Shown: piece by piece, positions 7,837 through 11,098 of the stretch
How the letters are laid out: every line of letters starts with the position of its first letter
How positions within the stretch are numbered: position 1 is the first letter of the stretch
Assembly: GCA_900554935.1 (NCBI GenBank)
Contig: USJF01000035.1
Location: forward strand, 1 to 11,098
Length of the DNA: 11,098 bases
Direction of reading: 5' to 3'
Source: an uncultured Porphyromonas sp.
Lineage (GTDB): Bacteria; Bacteroidota; Bacteroidia; Bacteroidales; Porphyromonadaceae
The notes under the pieces: model-generated
Told to the model about the DNA's origin: nothing
The model's input: the letters and a program-made list of their open reading frames with translations, nothing else
The model's database searches: none
Translations under genes and position numbers: made by a program

Positions 7837-9012
7837 TTACTTACTCAGCTCCTGCTTGAGTTCGCTAAGCGTTTCATCGAGTGCCTTGCAAGCCTCCATC
7901 GCTGCCTTACATCCAGCATCCGTATAATTGAGGACAAAAGGTGCCTTCATACTTTCAATAGCCTTCTTAGTATTGGCAATAGCCTTAAGTACCTTAGCAT
8001 CCATCTCCTTATTGTGCTTTAGCATATACTCATGGAGTGATGCACCGCGATTTCCCTCGATACCACCAAGGTACACATTCTCCACAGAAGAGATATTATC
8101 ATAAAAGTCATGGATAGACCTTTGGCTATATGGAGACTCAATATAGGATACATCCTCACCCGTATGAGCCTTACCAATTTTAGAGGTACCCACCTCGTCA
8201 CAAATGTCATTGCACCCAGAGACAATAGCCTCCATAGCATTGACCCAAGAGCGGTATACAGAGCCTGGTTGCCCAGCCTTTACTATATTCTCACCATAGG
8301 AGAATTGTCCACCTACCAGCACTGGCAGCTCCACATCCTCCAAGATATGCTTCACTAGATCCTTATCGAGCTTAGAGGCATACTCCTCACCAGCCCAAGC
8401 GGTTAGCAATTGCCAGCAGCTATTACGCAAGTCACCAGCTACAGCGATAGCATATACCAAGTACTTATCAGAGATAGAGCCAGCGATACGTGGCTTACCA
8501 TTCTCAAAGAGGATATACTCCACCCCGTGATAACCCAGTAGCTCCTGACCAAGCTTAGTCCTTGCCACCACATCAGAGTCCTCGCCATCCAGCTCCTCGA
8601 TATTTTTAGCTTCCTCCAGATATTTCTGCAAAGCTTGTAGGTCGAGAGGCCAAGAGTCAATGTGTGGGTCGATACCGAAGTCACTAGCTGCACCAAAGAG
8701 AAAGGCCTCACTACGCTCCCACCAGCTACGAGAAGCGATAAAATCCTCACACGCCTTATTCAGGTTCTCCTGAGTAGGCTCCTTCCTATAAGTCTTCAAG
8801 TTCTCCACCAAGGCCGAAGACTTTAGAGCCATCTGAGTATAGGTAGGGACTACCGTCTTATTGACAAAAGCCTCAGCAATCTGCTTGTAGGTATTGTCCC
8901 TTTGCTCAGTGCCAGCTTGTGTTGGTTCATCACTACTACAGGATGATAGGGACGCACTCCAAAGCAGTCCCATTGATGCCACTAAGGCATAAGAAAATAG
9001 CTTATTCATCAT
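7837..9012 (-). CDS. Imelysin-family (peptidase M75-like) lipoprotein
   Basis: This 391-residue lipoprotein belongs to the imelysin/EfeO-C-terminal family, whose members are helical, envelope-located and linked to iron uptake; most are thought not to be active peptidases. The signal sequence ends in SLSSC (Cys25), and SSDEP follows, an acidic start that fits surface export in Bacteroidota. The GxHxxE signature is present as GYHGVEYILF (160-169). Upstream of it is FGIDPHIDSWPLD (about 112-124), another typical family segment. Helical content is high throughout, as expected. Two start codons are adjacent (9012 and 9009); the choice changes one residue. The gene follows the barrel protein by 48 bp and precedes the di-heme oxidoreductase by 145 bp, so it is probably part of one operon. 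Pairing with DUF1111 is a known genomic association; direct iron binding by this protein is inference. Confidence 0.93.
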   Translation of the reverse strand: MMNKLFSYALVASMGLLWSASLSSCSSDEPTQAGTEQRDNTYKQIAEAFVNKTVVPTYTQMALKSSALVENLKTYRKEPTQENLNKACEDFIASRSWWERSEAFLFGAASDFGIDPHIDSWPLDLQALQKYLEEAKNIEELDGEDSDVVARTKLGQELLGYHGVEYILFENGKPRIAGSISDKYLVYAIAVAGDLRNSCWQLLTAWAGEEYASKLDKDLVKHILEDVELPVLVGGQFSYGENIVKAGQPGSVYRSWVNAMEAIVSGCNDICDEVGTSKIGKAHTGEDVSYIESPYSQRSIHDFYDNISSVENVYLGGIEGNRGASLHEYMLKHNKEMDAKVLKAIANTKKAIESMKAPFVLNYTDAGCKAAMEACKALDETLSELKQELSK

Positions 9013-9060
9013 TGTATATTTTAATTGTGTATTGAATTATTGTCTAGGGAAAAGCCATCG

Positions 9061-10365
9061 TTACTTCAAAAAGAAGCCCGAGTAAGCCACTCCAAGAGAA
9101 ATGCTAGGCTCATTATTAAAGTCCTTCTTCAAGAGCCTAATGCTGTACTCCGCCTTGATCATCAGCTCCTTCATAGGGTAGTAGTTGAGCCCTGCAGCGA
9201 CTCTCTGGCGATCGGTCCACGTGTAGTCGCTATTGCCCTTCACCGGATGGTAGGCATCATAATTTTCATAGGCACCAAAGAGATAGAGCTCCTGCCGACC
9301 ACCACGCATAGAGGGGAATAGATGCAAGAGATCATAGCCAGCCTGGATCGAGGCAGCATGCGCCCTATCCCCCACCAGTGTACGCTTGTAGGGCGATGTA
9401 GAACTCTGTGAACGATTGTGCTGCGAGATAATACCAGCATCCCCAAGGTGACCATAATCAAAACTACCCATAGCTCGGAATCCATAGCCACTGTAGCTAA
9501 AGTCGGCAGAACCAATCGTCACAGCTCCACGCACACCCTTGTACTTACCCCGCTCATCACTCTGTAGCGTGTTATTGAACGACTCTCCATAATACCCGCT
9601 AAGACCAATACGTAGCCCCTTCACCGGATAAAAATCAAGGCGAAGAGCCACAGCATATTTATTGGATGGTGTAAATTCAAAGGCACTTGCAGAGCCATTC
9701 TTGATCCATTGATCCTTACTAAAGAGCAGCGAATTGAGCCCAGGGAGTAGCATCGCTTGATAGCGCATAAAGCGCCACTTACCCCAAAGCGAAATACCCG
9801 TTTGGTGCCATGTACAAGGCAATATCTGGTTTTCACCCTCAGGCCTATACACCGTGAAAAACTGATTAGGCAGGTGGTGCGCATTCGTATAGCCCACAGG
9901 CACAATATCATGCCCAAGACGGATATTAAAGTGAGGGCTAAACGACTTCTGTAGCCAGAATTGCTCCAGAGCCACCTCGCCTCCACGCTCTATCTCCGAC
10001 TCCCACTCGCCAAACTCCTCATCCTCAATCTCCATGGCACTCTCCGTACCTCCATGCTCTAGCTCCAACTCCGTATTCAGCGACCAGCCATGCCCAAAGT
10101 CATAACCCAGCATCAATACCACATGAGGCAAGTCCACCGAGCCACGACTCGGCACATCCTTGTACCGGTCAGCCTTGCTATAGCGATTCACATTGTCGGA
10201 GTAAAAATAGCGGCTAGCCACAGCCTCACCATAACCACCAAGGGTGAGACGACTTCCGGCTGGCTTCACACTATCCCTCTTACAGCATTGCGCATCGGCA
10301 TAGCTAAGAGAGCTCACAATAAACACGAAGAGTAGCGATGTCCTAAGTAAAACCTTTCCTTTCAT
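9061..10365 (-). CDS. Outer-membrane beta-barrel (porin-like) protein, first gene of the imelysin operon
   Basis: This encodes 434 residues from the ATG at 10365 (a second ATG lies at 10368). The frame is open to 10407, but that upstream start would lie before the predicted transcription start and would bury the signal peptide. Residues 1-26 form a Sec signal (LLRTSLLFVFIVSSLSYADA), probably cut near ADAQ, followed by two cysteines. The rest alternates short amphipathic strands with aromatic girdle residues (LTLGGYGEAVASRYFY, HVVLMLGYDFGHGWSLNTELELEHG, GLRIGLSGYYGES, FRAMGSFDYGHLG, QELYLFGAYENYDAY, VAAGLNYYPMKELMIKAEYSIRLL), as in about 16-strand porins. An acidic segment (SAMEIEDEEFGEWESEIERGG, about 107-127) could line a pore or bind cations. 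The C-terminus FFLK lacks the usual final aromatic residue but has two just before it. The overall look is similar to phosphate-selective-porin-like proteins, but the substrate is unknown; context suggests metal traffic. Confidence 0.85.
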   Translation of the reverse strand: MKGKVLLRTSLLFVFIVSSLSYADAQCCKRDSVKPAGSRLTLGGYGEAVASRYFYSDNVNRYSKADRYKDVPSRGSVDLPHVVLMLGYDFGHGWSLNTELELEHGGTESAMEIEDEEFGEWESEIERGGEVALEQFWLQKSFSPHFNIRLGHDIVPVGYTNAHHLPNQFFTVYRPEGENQILPCTWHQTGISLWGKWRFMRYQAMLLPGLNSLLFSKDQWIKNGSASAFEFTPSNKYAVALRLDFYPVKGLRIGLSGYYGESFNNTLQSDERGKYKGVRGAVTIGSADFSYSGYGFRAMGSFDYGHLGDAGIISQHNRSQSSTSPYKRTLVGDRAHAASIQAGYDLLHLFPSMRGGRQELYLFGAYENYDAYHPVKGNSDYTWTDRQRVAAGLNYYPMKELMIKAEYSIRLLKKDFNNEPSISLGVAYSGFFLK

Positions 10366-10386
10366 CATACAATTACTATTTTTGTG

Positions 10387-10418
10387 CAAAGTTAGGTAGT
10401 TCATCACCCATTGTCAAT
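10387..10418 (-). promoter_or_regulatory. Bacteroidota-type -33/-7 promoter for the minus-strand operon
   Basis: On the minus strand, TAACTTTG (10394-10387) matches the TAnnTTTG -7 box exactly. ATTG (10418-10415) matches three of four bases of the TTTG -33 box, with 20 bp between them, inside the accepted range. Transcription would start near 10382-10380, giving a leader of about 15 bases to the ATG at 10365 and ruling out the in-frame ATG at 10407. Confidence 0.7.
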
Positions 10419-10649
10419 ACCTAGAAGACCCTATATTTTTAGGACTTTTAGTTTATTTTCTACTTTACTTACATTCACCTCAATAATGCACCTACATTCC
10501 TCTCATAGTGAGATTACCGAGAAAGTTATTACCAATTTACCCAAGAGTGCATTTTATGATATTATGTAAATAATCCCTAATCATTAATATACCTACATAT
10601 AGTGATCCCCAAAAGAGAACCCCCCGGGAGATTGGATTGAATATATGAA

Positions 10650-10676
10650 GCACCCGTCAGGGTGCCACTCAGATAG
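10650..10676. repeat. Dispersed intergenic repeat, copy 2 (hairpin plus AGATAG tail)
   Basis: GCACCC (10650-10655), loop GTCA and GGGTGC (10660-10665) form a perfect 6-bp hairpin. The sequence then continues into CAC, two bases and AGATAG. Positions 10660-10676 match 7814-7830 in 15 of 17 bases. A nearby CCCCGGGAG (10622-10630) is also the reverse complement of 7772-7780, near the first copy, which suggests shared building blocks. Confidence 0.5.
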
Positions 10677-10679
10677 ACC

Positions 10680-10694
10680 CCGGTCGAAGACCGG
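10680..10694. repeat. Inverted repeat flanking the tandem array, left copy
   Basis: CCGGTCGAAGACCGG is itself a hairpin (6-bp arms, loop GAA). Its last 14 bases (10681-10694) are the exact reverse complement of 10905-10918. The two copies bracket the tandem-repeat array. Confidence 0.75.
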
Positions 10695-10769
10695 CGGGGA
10701 AAAAGTACGATAATTATCAATCGACCCTTGTGGTCGCAGAACTTGCTCTGAGGCTTTGTCAGGTAACAC

Positions 10770-10884
10770 GCCATCACCGAGTTACAAACTCAGCCATCAC
10801 TCAGTTACAAACTCAGTCTTTACTTAGTTTGTAACTCAGCGATCACGCAGTTACAAACTCAGTGATCACGCAGTTACAAACTCG
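10770..10884. repeat. Five-copy 23-bp tandem repeat with the middle core inverted
   Basis: There are five head-to-tail units of exactly 23 bp (10770, 10793, 10816, 10839 and 10862 are unit starts). Each ends in an 11-base core, AGTTACAAACT, plus CA or CG. Units 1, 2, 4 and 5 share the core orientation. Unit 3 has its reverse complement, AGTTTGTAACT, in the same register. The core is a small hairpin (AGTT, three bases, AACT), so the flip amounts to inversion of the three-base loop (ACA to TGT). The bases before the core vary around ATCACnn. No spacers are present. Confidence 0.9.
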
Positions 10885-10904
10885 CCAAACACCCAGAGCT
10901 ACAG

Positions 10905-10918
10905 CCGGTCTTCGACCG
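10905..10918. repeat. Inverted repeat flanking the tandem array, right copy
   Basis: CCGGTCTTCGACCG is the exact reverse complement of 10681-10694. It also forms its own hairpin (CGGTC, loop TTC, GACCG). Immediately after it come GGGCTATCCG and a CC-TTCG-GG tetraloop-like motif (10938-10945). Confidence 0.75.
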
Positions 10919-10976
10919 AGGGCTATCCGATTGGCATCCTTCGGGGGCTCCGACGCTCCTTTTTACGTCTATCGGT

Positions 10977-10997
10977 AAGGACCTCGGAGAGGTCCTT
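10977..10997. repeat. Perfect 9-bp hairpin with three-base loop
   Basis: AAGGACCTC (10977-10985), loop GGA, and GAGGTCCTT (10989-10997) pair perfectly. No T-run follows on the plus strand. On the minus strand the hairpin is followed by ACCGATAGACGTAAAAAGG, so it is not a classic terminator in either direction. It probably belongs to the hairpin cluster to its left. Confidence 0.65.
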
Positions 10998-11098
10998 GCT
11001 CCATTATCCCCAACAGCTTGTATATGATGATTCGTACAACTGTTTCTTCTAAGACTATTCTAATGCGTACCCACACCACATTTTGGGGCGGTTTCTTT

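Larger units (their letters stand above)
10420..11098. other. Gene-free region rich in short hairpins and repeats
   Basis: I find no convincing gene here; the one open frame (10577-10777, minus) has no recognisable domain and runs through hairpins. The first part (10420-10610) is AT-rich and holds a small palindrome, TCTCA TAG TGAGA (10501-10513). From 10622 to 10997 there are perfect short hairpins: GCACCC/GGGTGC (10650-10665), CCGGTC/GACCGG (10680-10694), CGACC/GGTCG (10722-10736), CGGTC/GACCG (10906-10918) and AAGGACCTC/GAGGTCCTT (10977-10997). A tandem repeat lies between them. The last 100 bases show nothing I can name. Confidence 0.6.

Noticed and set aside
10577..10777. 66-residue open frame on the minus strand
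   Set aside because: It runs through several hairpins in a repeat region, has no recognisable domain and has no promoter or neighbour to support it.
10770..10884. CRISPR array
   Set aside because: The 23-bp units are directly adjacent with no spacers, one core is inverted, and no cas gene is present.

Overview
The window looks like an accessory metal-acquisition locus from a member of the Bacteroidota, most likely the Bacteroidales and possibly Porphyromonas. Four things support this: a TonB-dependent receptor with a CarboxypepD_reg-like N-terminal domain, a fused CcsB-CcsA cytochrome c maturase, a good match to the Bacteroidota -33/-7 promoter (TTTG / TAnnTTTG), and lipoproteins with acidic residues just after the lipid-anchored cysteine. 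The genus is a guess; the phylum is well supported.

Layout from left to right. Positions 3-236 hold the broken N-terminal part of a tyrosine recombinase (integrase), cut off shortly before the next gene. A 17-bp palindrome (206-222) with Fur-family-like geometry separates it from a plus-strand pair: an outer-membrane TonB-dependent receptor (249-2597) and a histidine-containing lipoprotein of unknown family (2648-3727). A strong bidirectional terminator (3750-3785) and a run of ten G (3825-3834) separate this pair from a convergent minus-strand gene group. That group is transcribed from a promoter at about 10387-10418 in this order: outer-membrane beta-barrel protein (10365-9061), imelysin-family lipoprotein (9012-7837), di-heme c-type oxidoreductase lipoprotein (7691-6111) and CcsBA cytochrome c synthase (6074-3843). 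The remaining right end (about 10420-11098) has no gene I can support. It holds a cluster of short perfect hairpins and a five-copy 23-bp tandem repeat whose middle copy has its core inverted.

How the genes may work together (inference). The minus-strand group resembles the known pairing of imelysin (M75) proteins with DUF1111 di-heme oxidoreductases in iron-regulated loci. Here the group also carries its own outer-membrane barrel and its own heme-attachment machine, so the di-heme protein and the enzyme that makes it a cytochrome travel together. Imelysin and the di-heme protein could bind and change the redox state of a metal (iron is the best guess) at the cell envelope. The convergent receptor resembles the ZnuD-like group in its plug, and it could import a metal or metal complex with the help of the neighbouring His-containing lipoprotein. 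The integrase remnant on one side and the repeat cluster on the other suggest a locus assembled or shuffled by mobile DNA.
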